Shown here one piece after another: positions 52,175-64,000 of a stretch of 64,000 bases of DNA. The position numbers and the translations under genes are program-made. Numbering within the stretch: the first letter of the stretch is position 1; each line of letters starts with the position of its first letter. Under the pieces are notes generated by a model that was not told where the DNA came from, did no database searches, and saw only the letters and a program-made list of their open reading frames with translations. This stretch comes from Ipomoea triloba (taxonomy: Eukaryota; Streptophyta; Magnoliopsida; Solanales; Convolvulaceae), in NCBI RefSeq assembly GCF_003576645.1, contig NC_044919.1:24492081-24556080 (forward strand). Direction: 5' to 3'.

Positions 52175-53560
52175 TTAGAATTACTATCAAGAAATTAACA
52201 GGACAAATCCTATATATGGCAACTTGTGTGGTTAAGATGAGTGAAAATATTGAACTGTGTGGTAGAAAGAGATTTCTCAGGCTGTACATATGTTGGGATA
52301 GATATAGGCAAGGCTTCAAATATTGTAGGCTAATATTGTGAGTAAATAGAACTCATTTAAAGTCTGGAATAGGGGGTTTACTTCTTACTACAGTTGGACT
52401 TAATGCTAATGACTCAATCTTCGCTGTTGCATATGCCATTGTTGAAGGTGAGACAAAAGAGTCTTGATTTTGTTTTTAGAATCCTAAAATGAGACTTAGA
52501 AATCAGTGAGGAAATTGAACATGAATTTACCTTTATGTCAGATAAACAAAAGGGGTTAATACTAGCATTTCAAATGGATTTGCCTAGAGTTGAGCATAGA
52601 TTTTGTGGTATGTAGGTACATTCATGGGAATATGAAGGTTCGTTGTAAGATTTCAAGGAAAATCATTGAAGGATTACCTTCAAAATCATTGAAGGATGCA
52701 CTGTGGAAGTGTGCCAGAGCAGCAACTGTGAATTCATACACAATTGGCATTAGAAAACTAAGACAATTAGATGAGTATGCATATGTTTGGCTATTTGATA
52801 AGAATCCAACAAAATGGAGTATGTCACATTTCACAACTATTTCTCACTGTGATATGTTGGTTAACAATATATGTGAAAGTTTTAATGTTGTAATTGTTGA
52901 TGTACGTAAGCAACCAATTATTTCATGCCTTAAAGCAATCAGAAAGCAACTAATGATCAAGCTAAGCTATTTGACATTAGGGAAAAGGGGAGTAAGTGGA
53001 CTAATAGTATTTGCTCTAGGATTTTGGAGAAAGTTAAGGTTATTGAGAAAAAAAAAACAGCTAGTTATAGAGGATATCAATATGATACATATTTATTTGA
53101 GATTGGAGGTATGTATGAGGCATAATATAGAGTGAATTTGCAAAGAAGAGCATGTTCATGTAGAAAGTGGGACCTCACTGGTATTCCATGTGAACATGGC
53201 GTGTGTGCTATTTGGCTTAAGCATCGAAAAAGACCTATATATGACTACATCCACCCATGCTATTCTAAAGATACACATTTGAAAATTTATGAATGATGTA
53301 TCAGACCAATGCTAGACCCTGATGATAAGACTTTAAGTGAAAAAGTTCCAACCCTATCCTCTTTGTACATTGCTTGAGTAGGGGGGCCACAAAAATTAAT
53401 GAAAAAGTCAGCTAGTGAGATCACCAAAGACGGAGAAAGAGCAGCAAGGTCTCAAATACAGTTACATTGCTCCAATTGCAGAAAATCTAGCCACAATACC
53501 ATGGGATGTCCTAATGATCCAAATTTGAGAGAAAAACATGTAAAGTTTTTTATTAAATTG
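52175..53560 (+). pseudogene. MULE transposase catalytic and SWIM parts
   Basis: After the MITE the frame reads RLYICWDRYRQGFKYCR, then VNRTHLKSGIGGLLLTTVGL, where the first catalytic Asp (usually VDGTHLK) is Asn. IFAVAYAIVEGETKES follows, with a stop where Trp is expected. A longer open part (52590-53135) has ALWKCARAATV, YVWLFDKNPTKWSMSHFT and CDMLVNNICESFNVVI, the last being the MULE block after the third catalytic residue. A SWIM zinc finger CSCRKWDLTGIPCEHGVCAI is at about 53157-53215, and a CX2CX4HX4C knuckle (CSNCRKSSHNTMGC) at about 53470. MuDR-family transposase; dead. Confidence 0.87.
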
Positions 53561-54129
53561 TATTTACCTTTATGTGTTCACCTTAATATGTTTATGGATT
53601 GATACTATTGTATTTGTAGAAGAATCCAAGGAAAAGTTAGGGTGAGATCCAAGAAGCAACAACCTATTGAGAACACTACTGAGCCAGGTGTTGAGAACAA
53701 GTTTGAGCCACCTGTTAAGAACACTATTGATAATGTTGATGTTCAAGCCAAGTGTTTACATTCCACTTCCCATTGAAACCCATGATGTTTTCACACAAGA
53801 AGATTATGATTTTGAGATGCATTATGTTCATTCAATTTTGATGATCTTACATTGTCAATGCAAGCCCCCGCTGAAGTTCTAGATAAAAACCCAAATGCAG
53901 AATTAGAAACCCATGTTGCAGAACCAGAAATCCAAGTTGAAGCCCTACTTGCATAACTAGAAGCCCAAGTTGAACCAGTTGAAGCCCCACTTGCTAGAAA
54001 TGAAGTAAGCCTTACTAAGAATGGAGTGGAAATATCCTATAGATCACCTCTTCCCAAGAAAAAACAAAAACAATTGAAATAGAAAGTTGGAACAAATGTT
54101 CTTCCAAGACCTCCAGTATACTTTGGTCA

Positions 54130-55060
54130 ATACAAAATATGGTTTTTATGTGCAATGTTTCTTTCTATTTTTATGTGCAAAATATATTCTAGTACATAGA
54201 TTGAAATAGACATATACTATAACAGATTTTTGCTTCCATTTTCACACATTAATTGATTCAAAGCTTTACAATTAGTTGATGCATTCATACCACTACTCAA
54301 TAACCTAACACTAAGATTAACTATAATTATCAATAGTATAACTTTAAATTGCTAACTGTTGAAAGAGTTTTATTTTTGGTCAATTTCCAAGAAGGAAACC
54401 ATTTCATTGAATGAAAAATATATTGCAATACATAGATTAAAATACACAGCTACTGCAAAAGATTTTTGCTTCCATTTCTTCACATCAATTGATTCAAAGG
54501 TTTAGAATTAGATTATGCATTCATACTGTTAGGAATATAGCGGAATAATGCCAAAGTGAATAATCGTAAATTGAGAACTATAAAGAAGTTAAATAATATA
54601 AATAATGAAAAATATATAAAATGACAAATGAGGAAATTGCTATAATGGGAAAATATAAAAAATATATATTAATCTCAAAAGAGAATACAAAGAAAAAATA
54701 TATATCTATATTTATATGTATACATATGTGAGAAGCTAAGAGACAAAGAAGGAAATGAAATGAATTGATAATGAATGCATTACAAAGCAAAATACTAAGA
54801 CTATTTATACACTAAAGGGAAGCGTAAGATGCGGCAATTATGTGGAGATCCAAAGAACTCAATGAAGTCGTGCAATAAATGGAGACAAGTTGCAGCGATG
54901 TGTACGGTTGTGGATGACGCAACAACCTTCAAGGATTTGAGCCACAAAAATATATTATGTCTCAACACATACCACTACTGAAGAATCTAACACTAAGAAC
55001 AATTATAAATACCAAGACTACAACTTTAAATTGCCAACACTTATACCAAGAGTTATCCAT
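54130..55060 (+). repeat. Imperfect tandem duplication within the Mutator element
   Basis: A unit containing GATTTTTGCTTCCATTT, TTGATTCAAAG and GATGCATTCATAC, then CACTACT..AATCTAACACTAAGA and ACAACTTTAAATTGC, occurs twice (about 54180-54360 and 54420-55040). The second copy is split by the solo LTR. Confidence 0.75.
54527..54967. mobile_element. Solo LTR (copia-like), 441 bp
   Basis: Starts TGTTAGGAATATAGCGG and ends GTCTCAACA, with CATAC duplicated at 54522-54526 and 54968-54972. The flanks rejoin perfectly to the tandem repeat described above. No internal region remains. Confidence 0.9.
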
Positions 55061-55710
55061 TGTTCTTGCACCATTCTTAGCTAATATGAGCCTCATTTGC
55101 AATGACTTCAACTCTTCATCTTATTTATTCAACCTCTTAAGCAGTATTGTAATGATCTTCTTTGACCTCTTACACATGTGACGGTTGAACCATTATATGA
55201 ATCCACATCTTGTACTCTACAATTTGAATACCAATTTCAAAAATTTAAAAAACAATTTTAATAAAAATTCGAAGTGCAATCAGGTAATGAAACTTACTCC
55301 ATTGTTTGGACATAGACAAAACCTTAGCCCAGGATTTTCTTATGTCGATGAAGTGATCACCTTCAATTGATTTCCACATCTACATTTTGTCATTGGAGTT
55401 ACCTCGCCATAATTGCTACTCTCTCTTTGAGAATTTGAAGATGCATAGGACTTAGCCATTATGTTTTCCTTCAAAATTAAATAAACTTTGATTATTTGAA
55501 GAAGATGAAGAAAAATGAAGAAAAAGACAGTTTTAACCCTTCTATAAAAGGGAATAATTTGTTCTGGTGAAAAATGGACGGAGAATGCACCTAAAGGACC
55601 ATTTGCGCTAAGAAAATGATAGTCGTGGACCAATTATGCAAGTTTTGAAAGTAGTGGAGCAATATTGTTAGTGACACACAATACTCGTGGGACTAAAAGT
55701 GTGAAAAACT

Positions 55711-56767
55711 AGATATTTTGAAAAATGTAAAATCCCTTCCATAAAAATGTGTTATGATTCCTATATATTTTAGCATTTTCTTATGAACTAATGAGTATTT
55801 GGATCTCTGTCTTATCACAAGTAACAAGTTATAAATTTACCAAATTCGCCACTTTGACAATAATTAAGGGACTAAATTTACACTTCAAATAATTCAATGA
55901 CTAAATCTATACTTTAGTCATAATTGAGGGGTTAAAATTGTCATTTTCCCTTATATAAAAACAATGTAATCCTCTACACAGACTCACTTAATGATGAGTT
56001 TGACATTGCCGCTTTACTAATTTTGTTAGTGTGGCAAGCTAATTATTGAGGAAAGTGGAGGTGTGCTAGTATGTTTTGAGATTCTTGGATGAAGACAAAT
56101 AATAGAAAATAGAGAAAAAAAATTTAGAGGTAAAATAATGCATTTAGATTGTTAGGAGAATTTGTCAAGGAGAATAAGAAAGCTAATTTATGAAATTAAC
56201 CTTGACAAATTATTAGGACTTTAACTTGGGAAATTAATTTCACTATGACTCCATAACTGAGATATCAAAAGTAGTAGGAGGATAGAAGTTATAGAAGTTT
56301 GTAAAAAGACATGTGCCCTTAAAAATTATGATTTTAGGCTTTGTTATAACCTTCTAATGGTTTCATTAGTTAGGAACTAAATATGAACATACCTTATTAT
56401 TAGAGTAGTCTTCACTTTATTTGCAAATTACTAAGGAAGTCTAGATCCTGAATAAAGTACGAAATGGATCTAATCAAAAGCTGAGAGAGAACCGAAGAAA
56501 TGTATTACACGATCTTTTGAAAAGGGGGAATTAGTAGCAAAATGAAGAAACATATAGAAAATAATATTACTGCATTAAGATTAATCAAATATTGACACAG
56601 TGACGTGGGTTACGTTATGAAAATGAAGCACTAAGAAAAAGTTCTGAAAGGATATTTAAAAGTTGAAGGAACAAGGAATTTACTAATAAGAGCCAATAAA
56701 GTTAAGCCTATCACCAGAATTAAAAAAATGTTTCTGTTAGTATAAACTTTAGTAACAGAATATTCTG
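55711..56767. other. AT-rich intergenic DNA
   Basis: No gene or paired repeat recognised. A short inverted pair (TTTGTCAAGG../..CCTTGACAAA) occurs at 56160-56210. Confidence 0.5.
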
Positions 56768-56934
56768 TTTTTTTTTTAGTACTATTGACTCTGTTACAAT
56801 GTAGTATATGTCCATAGTTACTTTCTCAACCAAATGAAGCACAAAGAACCAATATCGCCTCCACATGAGGCTCGAACCCACTCCTCCCACGTGGGGGTGC
56901 AACCGGGTGCCACTAGACCACAAGGTCTTTGGCC
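56768..56934 (-). mobile_element. Probable tRNA-derived SINE
   Basis: Minus strand: GACCTTGTGGTCTAGTGGC (A-box-like) and, about 40 nt later, GTGGGTTCGAGCC (B-box-like), then about 100 nt of unrelated body and a run of ten A. Duplication is unclear (only AACAG on both sides). Different family from the SINE at 47282. Confidence 0.5.
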
Positions 56935-57109
56935 TGTTAACTATTTATTATTCTTAACTTACGGATTGATTTTTATAAGAAAGGTCTTAGGTTCGAACCC
57001 ATCCCAACCAGAGTTAGCATAATTGTTGAACATATACTACGTATATGTTAGAGTGTATTAAAAAATACAATATAAAATTTAACATGAACTTTGATCAAAT
57101 AATTAGCCC

Positions 57110-57731
57110 CAGGGACGTATCCAGGAATTTGTTCCAGCGGGGGCGAAATATTAAAAATAAAAAAAGAAAAAAAATACTTAAAGAAATATAATCATAAATA
57201 TTGTTGGATATAGGCGATAAATAAAACATATCAAAACTTTATAAAAATATTTATAACAAAATATAAAACATAATTAATTTGATAAATTAATTCAAATAGA
57301 AAACAAATTATAAATTACATATCTCATTATATATATATATATTAAAAAATTCATAAAACTTTTTTGAAGCAATAAGGGATTTGAACCCCATAAGGCCATA
57401 ACCTTTCTTAGAACAAGAATACATCTACCAACTAGTCAACCTAACATCTTGTGTATATTAATCTATTATATATATACCATAAAAAATCACTATAGAAGCT
57501 ACAGGATTCACAAAAGCAATTGTGCTTCCCATAGGATTCGAACACACAACGAAGCAAAATACAATTCTACCATCTTGTCTAGCTTATACTTTGTTTAATG
57601 CATATGTTTTTATATATTTATATCTAAAACAGGTATATATATACATATATACATACAAAGCTATATATGGGGTGGGGGTGGGGTGAGTGGGGGCAGGTGC
57701 CCCTACTGCCCCTAGGGCAGCTCCGTCACTG
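57110..57731. mobile_element. hAT-type MITE
   Basis: 622 bp. Ends CAGGGACG and CGTCACTG are inverted (one mismatch), and ATTAGCCC is duplicated at 57102-57109 and 57732-57739, the 8-bp size of hAT elements. The interior has GGGGGTGGGGT near the right end and two tRNA-like GGGATTTGAACCCC / GGATTCGAACAC words. Confidence 0.88.
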
Positions 57732-57975
57732 ATTAGCCCGACTAAATACAGAGCATTCAAAATTGAGCATCAAAGATTACAAATAAGGAATCTTGAAAAT
57801 GATTTTGTTGCATTTCTTTTATAAAAAATTTTAGGTTAAGTTTTTTTTTTTCGTTTAATATAATTAATCTTCTTTTGATTATTTAGAACAAGATTCAATA
57901 TTTCAATTATGTTTCTGCATTATTGGGAATGATTTAGGTCATTATAGTATTAATATTTTTTTCTGCATTTCTATA

Positions 57976-58410
57976 ATGGCACAATTGTACATTACTTTAC
58001 AAATATTGTACTATTTTTTTATTGGACAAAATTGTTCTTACATCACTGTTAGACTTGCGCGACCTAACTACAAAATTGTTGATCATAAATACAACTACAA
58101 CTGGACTCTAAACGGTAGGAACATTGTCCAAAGAATTGACAATGTTGACACCCAACTGGCTCCAACTGAATAAGTTTACATATCATTTTCAGAATTTTAT
58201 CAATGCATGAAAACTTCTAAAGAAATTTGTAATTTAATTTTTACTATATCATTATAACAATATCTATTGTAATCATATATTCTGAATTATTTATCCTCAT
58301 TCTCTATTAACAGTAAATGTAGCAATTGTCATTGACAAACTCTCAAAACAATTTGTCTCAACAACGAATAGAAATAAAAAAAATCAATGACTTCATTGTT
58401 GTAGATGAAA
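57976..58410 (+). pseudogene. Possible N-terminal remains of an RPA1-like OB-fold protein
   Basis: Short open stretch with VRLARPNYKIVDHKYNYNWT and IVQRIDNVD, then, after a gap, LSQQRIEIKKINDFIVVDE. The pattern (..YKIVDHKY.. followed by ..INDF..) resembles the first OB folds of plant replication-protein-A-like proteins of the DUF223 type, but the match is weak. It could be the front half of the remnant at 62400, split by AT-rich DNA. Confidence 0.3.
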
Positions 58411-59480
58411 AGTAACTACCCCACTCTAATAATCTTATTAAATTAAAGAAACTAGTGTTTTACCCATGCGATGTACGAAAAAAAATTGTTATTATGAATT
58501 TAAATAAAAAAATTTTAAAATGAAAATATATTAAAATCTACAATATAATAATATAGTTGAATTTTCATATATTTGGCCAAGTATCTATTATCATAACATA
58601 CAAAATTAAAATTAAAATTAAAATTTTATATGATTAATATAATCTCTAATCATGTACATATTTAGATAAATTTATAGAGACAAATTTACATAATTAAATT
58701 AAATTATTCCTAATCGTATTTCATATATATTATAATTCTAACAATATGAATAATAACTAAGAAAATTATAATCAGAAATTAAAAAATGTAAATTTTAAAT
58801 TTTGTATATGTGATTTTAAACTATGATCAGACGCATTTTCTTACATGATTGTGTAATACAGTGTATATACAAATAATATTTATTAATATGTATTTATGCA
58901 ATTTCTATAATATAATTCCTGCAATTATAATTTATATTGATATATTATTAATTTTATACTTTTAATTTTAATTATATTTTATATTTTATTAATTATAATT
59001 AAAAAAATTACATTTACAAATTAAAAGAATTTTTTGAGGACTACTGACTCTATAAATTAAAAGAATTTAATTTTTAAATTTATATGAATTAATGTAGTCC
59101 CTAACTATATTACATATTTAGATAAATTTTTAAATATTTTTTATTTTTTAATTAAATGTATGAGTTTAGACATATTTTAAAATAATTTTTTAATAAGTAA
59201 CCATTGTAGTAATTAACGTGTATAATCATGTCAGTAATCACAATTCTATAAAAAAATGTATATATATTTTTATATTGTACAAAATACTATTAATATAATA
59301 TATGTCTACATAAATGGATAAAAAGAGAAATTGATAATTTTTTATTATTATATAGATATTGATAAATATTATTTAATTTTTTTCCTTGCATGAAAAAACA
59401 TTCTTATTTTAAAATTTTATATTGATATCTGAGGTTTGTTTTCAGAATCTACTTTGGTGATATTTTAAACTTTGAGTAAC
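58411..59480. other. Very AT-rich DNA, no gene seen
   Basis: Begins AAACTAGTGTTTTACCCATGCGATG near 58448, a phrase that occurs at the edge of a common plant AT-rich repeat. Otherwise featureless. Confidence 0.45.
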
Positions 59481-59621
59481 ACTTGTGGGAGACCGTCTCA
59501 TGGGTCAGATCTTTGATTAAGTAATCAAATAATTGATTAATGGGTCGGATCTTTGACATTGTTAATTAAATATCTGACCCGTCTCACGGACTGAGACTCA
59601 TTGAGACAGTCTTACACAAGT
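59481..59621. mobile_element. Short palindromic MITE
   Basis: About 140 bp. ACTTGTGGGAGACCGTCTCA at the left is inverted as GAGACAGTCTTACACAAGT at the right, with a second inverted pair GGGTCAGAT/ATCTGACCC inside. No clear duplication. Confidence 0.75.
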
Positions 59622-60423
59622 TTTTGCCCTAAACGTTTGTTTGTTATCATAAATAGTAAATAGATGTCTGAAACATTTAGTTTTATTTCTAAATATTTTC
59701 CAACCTATAAGTGTAGCACAATCAAAACATCTCTAGATCATCATTTAAATAATAGGTCCATAATAGACTTTGTGGTTCAATATTTGTAGATCTATGATAT
59801 GTTTTTAACTAATTTATTAAAAGTTTATTTCTTTTAGTTCTATTATATCTTATTCTTCTTCATTTTAAATTGATAGATCCCGAGATGATGCATCATTCTT
59901 AAATATGCGAGTTTCAATTAATTTAATAACATTATATTTAAATGTGAGACATTTACCCAATAACATTATATTTTTTTCAAACTCCGCAAATGTAAGTTAG
60001 TTCAATTAGTTCATTTTTATGTTAGTTTTTCTTCAGTTATGTTATTAACGTAAATTAATTTGTTTTGGGCTCATAATATTTAAATAATAACTATTATTTT
60101 AGATTTGTAAATTTTTATAATTTATGGTATTTTATAAAATTTGGTTATAGCATTTGTACTACAAAACTTTTAATTAATGCAATAATACTTATATTTGTCA
60201 TGAGTAGAATGCAAAAATCATAATAATGATATATTTTACCTTTCCCATTTTTAAACTTTGAAAACCAACATCATTTATGTAGGGAGAAATTGATATATAG
60301 TAGTAATAATATCGTAGTTATTTTTAAAAGTTAGATGAAGTAAACAAATTGATATGCAATAATTTTTTTTTAGTGAACTTTTGACATGCAACAATGATTC
60401 AAATATATATATATATATATATA
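59622..60423. other. AT-rich intergenic DNA, no feature recognised
   Basis: No open frame or paired repeat. Confidence 0.5.
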
Positions 60424-62399
<1,976 letters not shown>

Positions 62400-63165
62400 A
62401 TCATATTAACTACTTGGGGAGGATTTGTTGACAAAAAAGGTATTCAAATAACCCAAGAGATTGAAGCGAAAAACTACTCCGTAATATCTCTGGATTACCG
62501 TTGTTCACTTTAAAGGTAAATCATATTTTTTTTATTAAGATGATTTAAAATGTATAAAATTTTACTACCTTATCTAATCTTATTCCTTAAAATCCTAGAA
62601 ATTTCTCTATCCACAAGAACTTATTCAACAATAATGGTTGAACCAAAAGTACTTCGAGCAGAACACCTAAATGACTGGTATGCTTTTATGCTGATAATAA
62701 TATGTAAATGGTAATTAAATCATTATCTTACGTATCTACATTTAAACCCCATTATTAACAATGTAAATGTAGGGAAATAGAACACCGTGACATACTTGAC
62801 GCATTGAAAAGATGTCGAGACTACAACATTGTTGCAATCAATCTTGCAAATCTAGAAAATGAAATTTTTTTTAAAAATAACCACCGTTGCAACATTCATT
62901 GATACTGTATGTAAAATACTTATTGTGCATCCTTTAAATATATTAGAACTAATATAAATTTACAATTCATTTTATTTTCTAGATTCAACCTGCTTGGATT
63001 AATTGCAAATTCAGTATCAACCTTGACAACAAAAACACTTCGAAAGTAGGATGTAGCCACTGTTTTAAAAAGGTTTATGCACAAAGTGACAAACTATTTA
63101 ACTGCATGCATTGTGGTGAAAAAGAAACAGTGGGTACTCCATGGTTAGTAGCAATTCAATAAAAA
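62400..63165 (+). pseudogene. RPA1-like (replication factor A) C-terminal remnant
   Basis: Exon-like pieces with good fit to the large RPA subunit: TTWGGFVDKKGIQITQEIE and NYSVISLDYR (62405-62500; OB-fold B), EPKVLRAEHLNDW (about 62640), and WINCKFSINLDN..VGCSHCFKKVY..FNCMHCGEKETVGTPW (62993-63140), which holds a CX2C..CX2C zinc ribbon like the C-terminal finger of RPA1. Stops lie between the pieces and GT/AG-like edges are present (for example AAAG before GTAAATC at 62515). Plant genomes have many such RPA-like copies, often tied to Helitrons. Gene remnant or, less likely, a small working gene. Confidence 0.5.
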
Positions 63166-63540
63166 AAAATTATGAAAAACACACACTCACATACACAAAA
63201 TCAAGTACTACACTCATTTACAATAGCAATGTTTTACTGGAATACATTCACCAAATTCATAATAACTCTGATGGCTAGAAGAAGATGAAATTGACATTTG
63301 TTGGGATTGTCTTGTTAGGGTTAACACAGAGAAATAGAAGAAAGGGGAGGAAGAAACGAAATGAACGGGAGAGGAAGAAAGTGAGAGGAAGAAAGAAATA
63401 AAGAGGAAGAAGCTTGTGTTGTGTTCTTAGGGCTTAGTGAGATGAAGACAGTGAGGAGAAGGAGAAAGGGAGAGGAACGAGAGAGGCAGGAAGAAAGGTG
63501 AAAGAAAAATAAAAATAAAATAGGCAAATAAATTAAATTT

Positions 63541-63739
63541 GAAAGGACAAGAATACCCTTCTAATTATAACTCATTATTTCTCCGGTAGGAATTCAGGCA
63601 ACATGTGGCTGGAAAGTTAGGCCGGAGGACTAAATCTGATACTTATTTGAAAGCCATGCACCTAATTAGAAAAATCCAATAGTCAAGGATTAAATTTGAT
63701 TCAGCTATGATAGTCAAGGGACCAAAAGTGATATTTACT
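63541..63739. mobile_element. Single Mutator-like terminal repeat (right end)
   Basis: Read on the minus strand: GAGTAAATATCACTTTTGG, then TCCCTTGACTAT, ..GGCCTAACTTTCC.. and an AAGGGTATTCTTGTCC block. The order matches the ends of the elements at 17893 and 39584 (GAG.AAAT.., TTTTGGTCC, TGACTAT, GGCC, then a phrase on the model of AGGGTATTTTAGTC). A purine-rich frame (63330-63520) lies just inside. No partner end was found in the window. Confidence 0.55.
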
Positions 63740-64000
63740 CTTCATACTAATTCCAAAAATATGAACTTCAAAATGAACATGTGCAAAATGAATGTGAAAA
63801 TTGTTGATGAAATTGGACACATTGCGGCATTAGTATTTACTTGCAGAGTCGTTGTTGTTACTATCAAATAAACAAAATATGGAACTAAAACAAGATGTAC
63901 TACGCATGAATCTTCTACAAATATAATAAATATTAATATTTTGTTCAATATTTTCACATGAGGATTTAAGACACACATCTCACAACACATTAAACATGTA
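63740..64000. other. Intergenic, no feature recognised
   Basis: Short minus-strand open stretch without recognised domain. Confidence 0.4.

Larger units (their letters stand above)
49454..55710 (+). mobile_element. Long decayed Mutator-like element with transposase remains
   Basis: 6257 bp with inverted ends of about 150-200 bp: left AGTTTTTTCGCACTTTTGG.., right ..AAAAGTGTGAAAAACT, sharing the blocks CCCACGAGTATTGTG and GGTGCATTCTC. No intact 9-bp duplication is left (TATTTAAAG on the left, AGATATTTT on the right). It carries MuDR-type transposase remains and has received a Tourist MITE and a solo LTR. The ends are of the same general design (..TTTTGGTCC..GACTAT) as the gene-carrying elements at 17893 and 39584, though not closely alike. 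Confidence 0.85.

Noticed and set aside
63321..63527. Ser/Leu/Phe-rich minus frame that might suggest a membrane peptide
   Set aside because: It is the complement of a GA-rich tract just inside a Mutator-like end.

Overview
This is nuclear DNA of a flowering plant, almost certainly a eudicot. The evidence is spliced plant genes (a Di19 zinc-finger gene and a DUF789 gene), plant Ty1/copia, Ty3/gypsy, LINE, SINE, MULE, hAT and Tourist elements, very high A+T with many (TA)n tracts, and no operons. The species cannot be fixed from sequence alone. Short-LTR copia elements and tRNA SINEs suit an asterid, but that is a weak guess.

Layout. 1-16 kb is a graveyard of LTR retrotransposons. It holds parts of one family with giant LTRs (1-2423, an inverted piece at 6768-7136, and a copy split into 7137-7901 and 11661-13963), an Athila-like gypsy remnant (2681-6767), a 3.76-kb solo LTR with a perfect target duplication (7902-11660), and a LINE fragment (13964-16026) carrying a Tourist MITE. 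16-29 kb has tRNA-free, (TA)n-associated repeats, a Mutator-like element carrying a 3-ketoacyl-CoA synthase fragment (17893-18784), a decayed copia element (21181-25496) preceded by an exact 924-bp duplication joined by a single N, and two adjacent fold-back elements (26857-28783). 29-36 kb holds a young copia element (29002-33281) with a 5-bp target duplication, inserted at the edge of an older copia copy that is itself broken by another DNA element.

36-48 kb is the gene island: a tRNA-Thr(AGT) gene, a second Mutator-like element that captured the start of an IDD14/15/16-type gene, then a Di19 gene (plus strand, 5 exons, 214 aa) and a DUF789 gene (minus strand, 6 exons, 401 aa), which are convergent. 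The Di19 gene has a textbook U12-type AT-AC intron and the DUF789 gene has a GC-AG intron.

48-64 kb is AT-rich and gene-poor. It holds a 6.26-kb decayed Mutator element with recognisable transposase remains and nested insertions (49454-55710), a hAT MITE (57110-57731), remains of an RPA1-like OB-fold gene, and several MITEs.

Only the tRNA, Di19 and DUF789 look like functioning host genes; nearly everything else is transposon-derived. All boundaries were read by eye, with no alignment or database search.
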